64,000 nucleotides of DNA from Azolla caroliniana. Its lineage: Eukaryota; Polypodiophyta. A program made the translations under genes and the position numbers. The DNA lies in NCBI GenBank assembly GCA_043228905.1, contig JBHGNT010000011.1:1550001-1614000 (forward strand). Reading direction: 5' to 3'. The notes under the pieces are model-generated. The model saw nothing but the letters and a program-made list of their open reading frames with translations, did not search any database and was not told the origin of the DNA. Positions 37,615-47,542 of the stretch are shown in pieces (the stretch's first letter is position 1; every line of letters starts with the position of its first letter).

Positions 37615-38824
37615 ATGATGGGGTCGGATCTCGCGGAAACCATGGCTTCGGTTGTGGATCAGATAGTGAGTGCGTGCGAAGGCGTAGGCGCCCTCGATAG
37701 GGCTATTGAAGCAGTCGTCGGCACGATAGGCCGATTCGGTGGAGGCCTACCGGGCCGAGATGGTAATGAGAGACATTCCAAAAGAAAGGCGACTGACCGG
37801 ATTCCCTCGGGTGGCGATGCCGGGCATCCATGGGGAGGTGCTCGAGGTACGGACTGAGAGCCGGACCTGGGAAGAGTTTGAAGGTTGGGTCCTCGAAAAA
37901 TATGGGCTTGATGACACGCTTCGGCTCTTGAAATGGGACTTCATGGAATGGGTAGAGACCCCCGAAAAGGGGAGAAACGTGTCGGTGCTCCTCCGGGAGT
38001 TTGAAGAATGCTTCGCGCGTCTTTCGGCGCTCAACCGAACCGTAATAGAAACAAGTCGCGTCCTGCTGTTCGTTAAGTCGGTGGATGCGAGGGATCGAGA
38101 GCAAGTGGGTCTCCTGCTGGAGACTGATGATGGGCTGACGGCCAATTGGACCGTGGTGAAGAGAATTTGTGGCTGTTTTGACAAATGGCGAGAGTGGGTC
38201 GATAAAGGATCAACAGGGACGGGCTCTGTAGTAGCAAGGAAACTCGACCCAACCCCGCCAGCGCGAAGGGAAGAGACCCAAGACTGGCTCGAGACCGGAT
38301 CGACTTCGACCGGCATGGTCAAAGGCTCATCCGGAGGAGCAACTCTAGAGGAGCTGACTAGGATGGTAAAGGACCTCCAGATTGCACAGGAACGGAGGGA
38401 CGATGGCGAACAGGCCCATGACCGAAGGCCTTTGGCTGGAAACCGGTGTTTGTGGTGTGACGCGGTCGGCCACATCCGGAAGGATTGCGGGGACCTCGCC
38501 GAGGCAATGAGAGCCAACGTGGTGTACCTATGGAACGGTCGGGTGCACGCTAGCGAGACTCGAAGGGCTTTGGACCTGAATGTTGGACGAGGGGGTATGA
38601 AACGACTGATGGAAGAAGCGGCGGCTCGCCACGCGGAGACCGTCCACTACTCGGCGTCGGTTGGGATCCGGGTCGGAGGTGGTGAGGCCCGAAATACGAA
38701 CGAAGTCGGATTTTGGCCACTGATGCTTGAAGGCCTCGCCGGCGCACGGCTAAGGAAAGAAGAAGCGGATCGCACGGAAAAACGGGACTGGGAGGTAACC
38801 GGGTGGAGTGACTTGGTCGAATAG
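37615..38824 (+). pseudogene. Gypsy-2 gag, frameshifted
   Basis: An ATG at 37615 opens a frame that matches Gag for about 40 codons. A frameshift near 37735 then moves coding to the frame seen from 37739 to a TAG at 38822-38824. The protein has an Arg/Glu-rich capsid-like region with WEEFEGWVLEKYG and a CX2CX4HX4C zinc knuckle (CLWCDAVGHIRKDC, about 38447-38488). The terminal TAG replaces a Glu codon of Gypsy-1, so it is a mutation and not the natural end. Gag would package element RNA. Confidence 0.85.
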
Positions 38825-39715
38825 AAGACGGGCTTCGTTGAAGCCGCATGCCAGAACTACGAGGATCTGGTGGAAGACAAGCGAGTAGGTAAAACCGGAG
38901 GGGTCGGGCCCTCGCAACTGTACGAGACCCGATTCGGTCAAAGGTAGAATGAGGCCGGTGCGATCGACGCACAGGATAAAGCCAAAAAGGCCGGGTACCG
39001 GTTGAGCATGGAAATCGAAAGGACCACGGACCTGCGAAAGGTCCTGGAGGAACGTATCCTTGACAACAAAGTGGAGCTGTCGCTGAGGGAAGTGCTCGGG
39101 ATCGCCAAGGAGTTCCACGACTCCATCGTAGACTTGGTGAAGAGGAAGAGGCTGTCGATAGAGCTAGAGCCGGAGAAGCCGGTGGAAGTGCGAACGACGC
39201 ACATAGAGGACATGGCGCTAGAAGACGAGTTGGCGGAGAGCCACTATTCGAGGCCGCACTGGGCCAGAGCGACCACAGAGACCCCTGTTAAGGTCGGGGA
39301 TGTCCAGGAGCCGATGGTGGCGTTGGTGGACCACGGTTCAGAAATAAACTTGATGTCCATGGACTTCTACAAAAAGGGGAAATGGCCGATCAACACCAAA
39401 CACGGCTGGAAAATACGGGCAGCGACGCGCGCCACGGAAGAACTACATGGAGCCTGCCCGAACATACGGGTGAAAATCGGCGATGTCGAGATCGACGAGC
39501 ACTTCTTCGTGCAGGAGACGTCCTCACATCCGGTTATACTAGGAGAACCATACATCACGGCGACACGGATGGAGACCAAGGTGCTGGACAACAGTTCGGC
39601 CTATGCAAGAGTCAAGAGCCAGGACGAGCGTCACTCGGTCCAATTCTTGACGGTGCGACCAAACCATGAGCGTAACCGCGAGACCCTCGGTGGCAAAACC
39701 CGAGGGGATTTTTAG
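38825..39715 (+). pseudogene. Gypsy-2 Gag C-terminus / protease-like region
   Basis: Same frame as gag after the mutant TAG; a second TAG at 38946-38948 replaces a Trp codon of Gypsy-1. From 39002 it is open to 39715. It has the VALVDHGSEINLM motif (about 39318-39356), HPVILGEPYI, and ends with a TAG after DF, the same place as in Gypsy-1. It is close to Gypsy-1 along its length. Confidence 0.85.
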
Positions 39716-39938
39716 AGAGGGCTATCAAGGCGTGGGACCGCAATAGTCCGGACACCCCGGAAAAACCCCACAAATGTACATAGTAGGGAAGAAGACCTGT
39801 ACTATAGGTAGGAAATTTTGGTTCTCCGACAGCGGGGGTTGTACGATTGTTGGCGTCGTTGGCCGGGAGAAGAAGAGGACAGAGGAGCGACTTCGGGCAT
39901 GAGGAGTCCTTGGCCCTAGAGAGGAAATCAACGGAGCC

Positions 39939-42044
39939 GTGGAGGCGGTCTCTTTCGACGACACCTTGGGACAATTACGAGAGGTGGTCGGAGGAGGCCT
40001 TAAAATAGACCGGACGATTCCGGTATGTTCGGAAGGGATGTACAAAGTCATCGCCGACTTCTGTAACAGGCTCGAGGCGGATCGGACAGCCCGGGTGAAC
40101 ACAAAGTACATGATTGTGGACTGGAAGGTGAGGCCAGTAGCGGCACCCTTGCCGGAGAGCAGCGAGTTACGAGTAAAGGGGGGTGCGTCAGACCCGAGTT
40201 TGCAAGATCCGGCCAGCATAGGACACACGTTCACCGATATAATGCTACGAGAGCTCAAGATCGGTGGGGGTGGCTTTCTACTGCCGGCGGAAGAGGACCG
40301 GTTTCGGAGAATGCTCGGGAGGCACGGGAAGGCTTTCGCATTCTCACCGGAGGAGATCGGGTGCGTAGACCCGACAGTTATGGAACCGATGGTGATCTTC
40401 ACGGTACCGCATGTGCCGTGGAACCTCAAACCAATTCCTTTACCCAGAGCTCACATCCCGAAGCTGATGGAGTTGTTGAAACAGAAGGTCGAGATGGCCA
40501 TCCTCGAACTGTCGAGTGCCCCATACTCGAATTGGTGGTTTACCGTGCAAAAGAAGAATGACACGTTACGTTTTATTCAAGACTTGCAACTGGTCAACAA
40601 GGTGACCATTCAGAATGCAGGAATCGGACCGACCATAGACGAGTTCGTGGAGGCCTTCGCCGGAAGGTCAATTTACTCTGTCGGTGATCTGTACTCGGGG
40701 TACGACCAATTCCAGCTAGCTGTGGAGAGCAGGGATATCACGACGATGCGAACTCCTCTCGGTCTAGTACGGATGTGTACCCTACCACAAGGCGGGACGA
40801 ATTCGGTGGCGCATATGGTGAACGCAATGAACAAGGTGCTGAGGGACTGCATCCCGGACATCACCATGCCATTCTTGGACGACATCCCGATAAAGGGGTG
40901 TCCGGTGGAAGATGTGGAAAAGACTGTCGGGCCGGACGGATGTTGGAGGTTCGTCGTGAACCACATCAACGACTGCGAGAAGGTGATGCAGAGGCTCAAG
41001 AGCGCACGACTCACCTTCTCCGGAGAAAAATCAGCGTTCGGGCAGTCAGAGATCTTGGTGGTCGGACACCTGTGCGGGCCTTATGGTAGGAATCCGTCTC
41101 CGGCAAAGGTAGAAGCCATCTCCGCGATGAAGGACGATTGCGGGTTGGTTATGGAGGTCCGCAGATTCTTGGGGGCATGCGCGTTATACCACATCTGGAT
41201 TCCGCACTATGCGCATGTTGCGGAGCCGCTCTACGGGCTATTGAAGAAAGGGCTTAGGTTCGAGTGGAGGATGGAGCACACGGAGTCGGTCCGGAGACTA
41301 AAGGAGGCGCTTATGGTAGCACCAACTCTCCGTAAAGCGGCTTATGGCAAGGGCGTCCCCATCTACGTGACGGTGGACACGAGCCTGACCGGGATCGGGT
41401 GGGTGATCAACCAAGAGGATGACGTTGGCACGAGGTTCCCCATCCGGTTCGGCGCGAAGGCTCTTAGTGAGCGACAGCGAGGATACGCCCAGGTTAAACG
41501 CGAACTCTGGGGTATCGTTTTGGCGGTGAAGGCCGATAAAGACTACCTGATCGGGACAGAGGTAATAATCGAGATAGACTGCTTGCCGATTCTCGGCATG
41601 GTTTCCGGATGCACGACGCCGGACCTGGCAATGCTCAGGTGGATAGCGTACATCAAGTCCCTGAATCCGGAGATACGACACATTTCCGGAAAAGACAATG
41701 CCATGGCCGACATGCTCTCAAGGGTGAGGTTCGAAAACGAGGACGGCATGGTTTCGGAGGACGAGGAAGTCAGCATAGATTTCTTCGAGGCAGCATACGT
41801 GACGACTAGAAAGGGGAGCACTCTGGCGCTTAACGAATTCGACGAGAGCAAGTATGACGGGGAGTGGCTCCAGATCGGCGGGCTCCTGAAAACAATGACA
41901 CCGGACGCGGCGTGGACAAAGGAAGAGACCAACCGGATCCGGAAGAAAGCGTACCGATTCTTCCTTCGGGACAAGTACATATGGAAGCACCCGAAGAAGA
42001 GGGACGACATCCCGCTTCGAGTGGTGGCGAAGAAGGAGGAATAG
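39939..42044 (+). CDS. Gypsy-2 reverse transcriptase-RNase H to integrase linker
   Basis: A 701-codon open frame that starts without an ATG and spans RT, RNase H and the linker to integrase. RT motifs: SAPYSNWWFTVQKKN, FIQDLQLVN, DLYSGYDQFQLAVESRD, PLGLVRMCTLPQGGTNS, and MPFLDDIPIKG with the catalytic pair at 40872-40883 in an FLDD box. RNase H holds TVDTSLTGIGWVINQEDD and the MADMLSR end. The TAG at 42042-42044 replaces a Gln codon of Gypsy-1. RT has no internal stop, which contrasts with the heavily stopped integrase. Confidence 0.9.
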   Translation: MEAVSFDDTLGQLREVVGGGLKIDRTIPVCSEGMYKVIADFCNRLEADRTARVNTKYMIVDWKVRPVAAPLPESSELRVKGGASDPSLQDPASIGHTFTDIMLRELKIGGGGFLLPAEEDRFRRMLGRHGKAFAFSPEEIGCVDPTVMEPMVIFTVPHVPWNLKPIPLPRAHIPKLMELLKQKVEMAILELSSAPYSNWWFTVQKKNDTLRFIQDLQLVNKVTIQNAGIGPTIDEFVEAFAGRSIYSVGDLYSGYDQFQLAVESRDITTMRTPLGLVRMCTLPQGGTNSVAHMVNAMNKVLRDCIPDITMPFLDDIPIKGCPVEDVEKTVGPDGCWRFVVNHINDCEKVMQRLKSARLTFSGEKSAFGQSEILVVGHLCGPYGRNPSPAKVEAISAMKDDCGLVMEVRRFLGACALYHIWIPHYAHVAEPLYGLLKKGLRFEWRMEHTESVRRLKEALMVAPTLRKAAYGKGVPIYVTVDTSLTGIGWVINQEDDVGTRFPIRFGAKALSERQRGYAQVKRELWGIVLAVKADKDYLIGTEVIIEIDCLPILGMVSGCTTPDLAMLRWIAYIKSLNPEIRHISGKDNAMADMLSRVRFENEDGMVSEDEEVSIDFFEAAYVTTRKGSTLALNEFDESKYDGEWLQIGGLLKTMTPDAAWTKEETNRIRKKAYRFFLRDKYIWKHPKKRDDIPLRVVAKKEE

Positions 42045-43203
42045 GAGGAGTTGCTGGAGGCCTACCACGAGAGTCCCTGGGCCGGACATTGCGGAACGTG
42101 GGCCACGTTCGAGAAGCTAAAAGGAAAGTACTGGTGGCCGGGACTGTACCGGGACGTGGATCGGTTCGTGACGACTTGCGAAAGCCGTCAGATGCACTCC
42201 ATAGTCCGACACCGGGACGAGCTTCACCCGACCTACCCTCCGACTGTCCACTTCATATAGATGGTGGATTTGGTGATGATGCCGATGGGGGTAGGATAGA
42301 TGCGGTATCTGGTGCTGGCTCGGGAGGATCTGACGAACTAGGTTGAAGGCCGAGCACTGCAGAACAAAACGACCGTGGTTGTGTGCCGGTTTCTGATCGA
42401 GGACGTGATATGTCAGTACGGGAGCGTAGGAAAGATCATGGCTGACCGCAGAGAGTTGGACGCGCAAGAGGCTGAAGAGCTGTTTGACCGACTAGGGGTC
42501 AAACTCTCGCTCACCACAGTGTACAATTTGGAGGCTAACGGGAAGGTGGAGCACGGACACGGGCCGATCGTCAAAGCGCTAGCACAAGCGTGTGAAGGCC
42601 AAGTCGGGAACTGGCCGCGACTGCTACCTTATGCCTTGTGGGCGGACCGGACTACGCACAGTTCGGTAACCGGGTTCATGCCGGCAGAGCTTATGTATGG
42701 ATAGAGGCCGATCATGCCAACAGAGCGAACCATCTCCTCATGGGCCACGGTGGACTAGAGAGATGAGATGAGCCGGGAGGAGCTGCTAGCGGCACGGATT
42801 CGACAGCTCGAGCGAAGGCCGGAGGACGTAGAACGAGCCGCGAAGAAGCTTTGGCTGGCAAGGTTGAAGAACAAAGGGCGGTTTGACCGGACTCACTGAC
42901 TGTGATCGAAGAAAATCGAGGAAGGCGACTGGGTCCTAGTGTATGACAGCAACCTCGACAACCAGCACAGGGCAACGCGGAAATTTGCAAGGAGGTAGTT
43001 CGGGCCTTACATGGTGACAGGCGCCAACGACAACGGGACCTACCATCTTGCGGAGCTCGATGGTACGAGGATGGCAATACCGATAGCGGGGAAGAGGGTC
43101 AAAGCGTTTAAGAAACGACACGAGTGCTAGCCGGATCTGGAAAGCATGGACGGCGGCGACGGGCGGTCCAAGGCGGATGACGATCCGGAAGACGAGGAGT
43201 AAA
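42045..43203 (+). pseudogene. Gypsy-2 integrase, many stops
   Basis: The HHCC zinc-binding region (HESPWAGHCGTW; the final Cys of TTCESC is Arg here), catalytic core and GPY module (KFARR-stop-FGPYMV) can be followed in one frame. About nine in-frame stops interrupt it (for example near 42258, 42297, 42340, 42702, 42757, 42897, 42903, 42997 and 43127). Most stand where Gypsy-1 has TGG, CAG or CGA, so they are single C-to-T or G-to-A changes. It is certainly inactive. Confidence 0.88.
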
Positions 43204-43277
43204 GCATGGGTCGGTTTTCTCTAGCAAGAGCCCAAATTTGGTGCCTACCGGTGGATGCGCGGTTAGGTGGGGGCAGA

Positions 43278-43965
43278 TGTTGTGAAGAAAACCGTCCCTA
43301 GGGGGAAACCGAGTTTAGCGTGTGTAAACCGGACCTTACACGCAAGCACACTTTTCGTTGTATGGTAAGTAGGTAGGTACAAGTCGGCTGAGGTGAAATC
43401 CTAGGTAGCACGCATTAAATAGGGAGAGAATCGAGGTGTATCTCTGTCCTAAAGGACAGAGAATTAATGTGATGTAACGGATGATAACGGCCTCCCTCCT
43501 TGGGCTATGAAAGAGAGGGAGAAGAATGAAAAGGGTATCGCGCGTTAGAGAGGACGAAGTGCTGCTGGACTGGGACCGAGCCCTTCTCCTCTACCACTCT
43601 CCATAGCCATTTTGCGCAGGTTTTCGGGAGGTTGACTCTGCACCATGGAATGCCCGTGTGCTTCTAGCAGAGTCTCCATCTCACTCTTCTGTGTGTGAGT
43701 GAACAAGTGTCGGTATTCGCCTTGCCGGCTTGTTAGTTGTAACCGTCTTGATGTATATATATATTTATATACATACGTGTTCATATACTCGGACTTCTAG
43801 TCGTCTCGTTTTGTTGTGTTGTTGGACTGTGATTCCTGTGTGCTCTCATGTCTGCATGTGTGCAAGTGCGTCCGTTGCCTTTCCGTTGTCCTCCTCAGCT
43901 ATTTCTCGGTCCAAGACCCTGGTGGTCCCGCCTCGTTCTCCACGCACGCACGTAACAACGCGACA
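43278..43965 (+). repeat. Gypsy-2 3' LTR
   Basis: 688 bases, TGTTG...CGACA. Compared with the 5' LTR it keeps about 73 extra bases at about 43520-43595, and its TATA box reads GGCTATGAAAGAG, a one-base change. Preceded by the polypurine tract GGTGGGGGCAGA. Confidence 0.93.
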
Positions 43966-44850
43966 CCGGTCCAAGGTCTTTCATGCCAAATGATTTGCCA
44001 GGAGCTTTCTTCAACCTTCCAATCTTCCTTGTATCTTGACCGACTATCAACATGTCATCGACATATAGCAAGAAAATCAAGAAGTCTCCTTCTTTGTACC
44101 TTTTGACGAACACACAATGATCAGCCTGTGTTTTCTGGAACCGATGCTCCATCATGAAGGACTGGAACTTCTTGTACCATTGGCGTGGAGCTTGTTTCAA
44201 ACCGTACAAGCTTTTCTTCAGTCGACACACCAGATTCTCTTTCCCTTTCTCCTCAAAGCCTTTGGGTTGCTCCATATAGATTTCTTCTTCTACCTCCCCG
44301 TGCAGAAATGTGGTTTTGACATCCAACTGTTCGATCTCCAGGTCCATACTGGCCGCTATGCTCAGAATAGTTAGAATGGATGTCATCTTTATGACTGGTG
44401 CAAAAATTTCATCAAAGTCGATGCCCTTTTTCTATTGAAAACCCTTCACCACTATGCGGGCTTTATACCTGGGCTCACTGTCCACTATTCCAGTCTTCAC
44501 CTTGTAGACCCACTTATTCCTGAGTGCTCTCTTACCTTTTGGCAACTCTACTAGGTTGTAGGTGTAGTTCTCTTGCAAGGATTCCATCTCATCTTGCATC
44601 GCGCTCAACCATTTTTCTCTATGCTCATCGGCAATGGCTTCTTCATAGCACTCTAGTTCACCTTCATCAGTCAAGAGGATGTATTGGCTGTCATATGTAG
44701 TCGGTGCTTTCCTCTCCCTGAGTGGGTATCTTCTTCCACTCATTGTTGGCTCTCTTTCGGATGTCTCTGCCAACTCTTCTCTCTGCTTGGGATTTTGCTC
44801 GTCAATTAGCCTCTCATGGTTGGGTAATTCCAACTCATATTCATCAATTG
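43966..44850 (-). pseudogene. Copia-2 reverse transcriptase N-terminal part
   Basis: On the - strand: REKWLSAMQDEMESL and ALRNKWVYKVKTG (44490-44610), one in-frame stop near 44433, then LDVKTTFLHGEVEEEIYMEQPKGFEEKG, SLYGLKQAPRQWYKKF, and the catalytic box LLYVDDMLIV (about 44046-44075). It breaks off after MKDLGP at the Gypsy-2 junction. It is a plant Copia RT. Confidence 0.9.
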
Positions 44851-45025
44851 ACCTTTGTAGCTCTGTTGACTCAGACTCATAGTCAGTCGGTCTCTTTAAG
44901 TCGACCGACTCGGATTTGGCTCTGTCGGCCGGCTGTCTCCTTACAGTTGTCGATGACGACTCACTTGGTCTTAAGTCGATGGTAGTCGGGGTTGATTGGG
45001 GAGTCGATTCTGACTTCTGTTACTT

Positions 45026-45584
45026 CTAGTCTTCAATCGTCTTGTCTTCTAGAAAGACTACATCCCGACTTCTCACTACCTTCTTGTCGACTAGGTCCCA
45101 TAGCATGTAGCCGAATTCATCTTCTGAGTATCCCTTGAATATGCATGCTTTCGACTTGCTGTCGAGCTTTGACCTCTGATATTTCGGTACATGCATGTAC
45201 GCCAGACATCCGAACACCCTCAGATGCTGGTAGGAGACATCCTTCCTTTTCCACACTCTCTGTGGGACATCACCCTTTAATGGTACCGAGGGAGACCTGT
45301 TGATTAGATAAACAATTCTGTACATCACCTCCGCCCAATAGGATTTCGACAGTTTCGCAAGAGAGAGCGCTCCTTACTCTCTCCATGATCGTTTGATTCA
45401 TCCTCTCTGCAACCTTCAACTTCCGACCCGACTCTCTTTCAGCTCTTGCCTGGAATTCCTTGAAAACCGATAGTACTTGATCCTTTGTCTTCAGTACGAA
45501 GGCCCATGTCTTCCGACTATGGTCGTCAATGAATTTCATAAAGTAATGTCCACCTCGATGCGATGGAGCATCAACATAGCACAC
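45026..45584 (-). pseudogene. Copia-2 integrase, core deletion
   Basis: Reads FIDDHSRKTWAFVLKTKDQVL and GRKLK, then jumps directly to VAERMNQTIMERV near 45405-45430. The usual stretch between (with the second catalytic Asp of the SDNGGEY motif) is missing. A frameshift follows, then INRSPSVPLKG, VFGCLAYMHVPK and FLEDKTIED. With the core deletion it could not integrate DNA. Confidence 0.88.
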
Positions 45585-46165
45585 ATCCGTGTGCTTCTAG
45601 CGCAACCTCTCTTCTTCTCGGTGGTCTTGTGTGGAATGCAACTCTGTTCTGCTTTCTGGCTAAGCAGTCGACACACTTCTCCAGATGCATGCCCTTGACT
45701 TCAGGTAGAAGTTTTTGGTCGGCTAACATGTGCATTCCCTTCTCACTCATGTGGCCTAGCCTCTTATGCCATATCTCACCTGCCGAGTTGGCTGCCACAT
45801 TTACTTTCGATTTGCACAGTCGGGCATGCATCATGTACAATGTGCCTTCTTTCTGTGCTCGGGCCACTATAAGATTTCCTCGATAGAACTTCCACTTGCC
45901 ATTTCGAAAGCTACCACTATAGTCTTCGTCATCTAACCTTCCAGTCGATATCAGGTTCAATTTGATATTAGGGACATGTCGAACATCCTTCAGTGTCAGT
46001 GGACACCCTATCGATGTCGTTAAGCAAACATTTCTGACTCTGGTTACCCTGCACTCTCCACTGTCACCCATCTTTACATAGCCATGATCCCCGGCTATGT
46101 AAGTCGAGAAATACTCTCTCGACAGAGTTATGTGGAACGATGCCCCGGAATCAATCACACACATC
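45571..46165 (-). pseudogene. Copia-2 protease and GAG-pre-integrase
   Basis: An open frame with the aspartic protease site VIDSGASFHIT near 46125-46160, then NLISTGRLDD, and the GAG-pre-integrase zinc region IWHKRLGHMSEKGM ... KCVDCLARKQ. A stop (TAG near 45598-45600 in + numbering) lies at the entry to integrase. Confidence 0.88.
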
Positions 46166-46935
46166 CAATCTTCACTTGCAAGATTTGCACTCGTCTGTTC
46201 ACAAATGAATAGGAGTTCTTCATTGCTCGTAGCAATGGCCGAAGTGTTCTTCTCATCAGGAATCTTCCTGGGTTCGACATTATTTCTGACACTCTTATCT
46301 TTCTTTAAGTGTAGACAATCCTTCTGGAAGTGACCAGGATTTCCACAATAAAAGCACGCGGGCTTACCTCTAGACTTCGATCTAGCATGGGATTTCTTCT
46401 TCTTCGCGGTCTCTTCCTCTGTCCATATGTTGAGTCAAATTCAACTCTGATTGGGACAGGACTCCTTTGTCTTTCCTCCTCGCCTCCTCATTTAGGATGC
46501 TTGTCTTCACCATCTGTAAAGACAAGTTCTCTTTTTGACAGGAGGTGTTGAGAGTAACCACTAGGTTCTCCCAGCTGTCCGGCAGTGTGCACATTAGCAA
46601 GATGGCTTGCATTACATCATCCAAGGGAAACTTGGTCGCATCAAGTTGATTTGCATACCCCATGAACATGCTGATGAGTTCGACGATGCTCTCACCGTCT
46701 CTGTATTTTAGCCGTACAATTTTTCTCATCAACGAGGTTTTATTGAGCGCGTTCTTCCTCTCATACAGACCCGACAGCTTCTGCCACATCTTGTGAGCAT
46801 TTGTGTCGTTCACCACATGCTGAAGGACACTTACATCGACACATTGTCAGATAGTTTTGTGAGTTGAGAACTATCATACCTGGGAAACCGCTCACACCTC
46901 CTTTCATGCTTGTAGCTCAAGCTCTGATACAAGTT
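46166..46935 (-). pseudogene. Copia-2 gag, N-terminal deletion
   Basis: From PBS (46921-46932) only about 100 bases of leader and a Gag start (an NSQNYLT phrase) remain before the sequence jumps to MVNDTNAHKMWQKLSGLYERKN (46816). The UBN2 Gag domain then runs to 46382, with a frameshift before the zinc knuckle CFYCGNPGHFQKDC (about 46316-46358). Most of the N-terminal Gag is missing. Confidence 0.82.
46921..46932 (-). other. Copia-2 primer-binding site
   Basis: GCTCTGATACAA here is TTGTATCAGAGC on the - strand, complementary to the 3' end of plant initiator tRNA-Met except for one base, and sits three bases from the LTR. Confidence 0.85.
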
Positions 46936-47542
46936 TGTTGAGAAATCGTTCAGTCAAATCACAATAAACGAACTGTGCTGAAAATACGAATCACAGATAT
47001 GCTAGAAAAGGAAAAGGACAAACAATAGTGCACAGAAATTTACGTGGAAACCCTAAAACGGAAGAAAACCATGGAGAACAGAACTTCACTATACAGTGGA
47101 TATACAACAGAGGATTTGTTACAACACTCTTTCGAGTGTATTAGCCACATAGGGCTCTTGGCGTCTGTTGTTACGCACACAGCTATGGCACCACACACTC
47201 TCTCTCTGTCTCACACGCTCTCGCGCTACTTCTGTTCTACAATCTCATCTTCACGTTTTTGCCCTAAGTGTATTTATACTTATACATTGTATGGGCTATT
47301 TACAAATGTAGCCTTTGGTACGTATCATTATTATTAGTGCTGTAATAATAATAGTCGAACTATAAAACAGTCGACTCACTGTTTTCGACTCTTCGACTGT
47401 CGGTTTTTCGAACAGTCGGATCTTCCTTGTCTTCGATTGTCAGCACTCCTTGGTCTGATTAGTCGGCTCCTCGTAGTCATCGACTGTTAGCAACTTCTAG
47501 ACAATTGGTTCCTCCTCCCACTAGAGGGACATATTCCCAACA
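46936..47542 (-). repeat. Copia-2 5' LTR
   Basis: 607 bases, pairs with 29323-29929. Contains TATTTATACTTATACATTG (47271-47289), possibly the TATA region when read on the - strand. Confidence 0.93.

Larger units (their letters stand above)
36955..43965 (+). mobile_element. Gypsy-2: GC-rich Ty3/Gypsy element, full set of genes but decayed
   Basis: A + strand Ty3/Gypsy element of about 7.0 kb with LTRs at 36955-37569 and 43278-43965 and CCGG on each side as a four-base TSD (36951-36954 and 43966-43969). It is inserted in the RT of Copia-2 between the codons for KDLGP and AKQILG. Gag, protease-like, RT-RNase H and integrase regions are all present in the same order as Gypsy-1 and align with it throughout. 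Gag has a frameshift, and gag to integrase hold at least a dozen stops, many at sites where Gypsy-1 has Trp, Gln or Arg codons. Confidence 0.93.
29323..47542 (-). mobile_element. Copia-2: complete but disabled, hosts Gypsy-1 and Gypsy-2
   Basis: A - strand Copia element bounded by two 607-base LTRs (29323-29929 and 46936-47542) with TGTTG...CAACA ends. A PBS-like TTGTATCAGAGC (reverse complement at 46921-46932) adjoins the right LTR, and a polypurine tract adjoins the left LTR. Its own sequence is about 5.1 kb once the two Gypsy insertions are removed. Flanks GCACT and ACACC fit a GCACC target site with one transition in each copy. Gag and integrase carry internal deletions, so it was probably already defective before the Gypsy insertions. 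Confidence 0.9.

Noticed and set aside
38550-41014. Several - strand frames over 100 codons opposite Gypsy-2
   Set aside because: Shadows of Gypsy-2 gag and pol; no independent domain.
43966-44106. A chimeric frame joining the Gypsy-2 LTR end to Copia-2 RT
   Set aside because: The reading crosses an insertion joint by chance; it is not a fusion gene.
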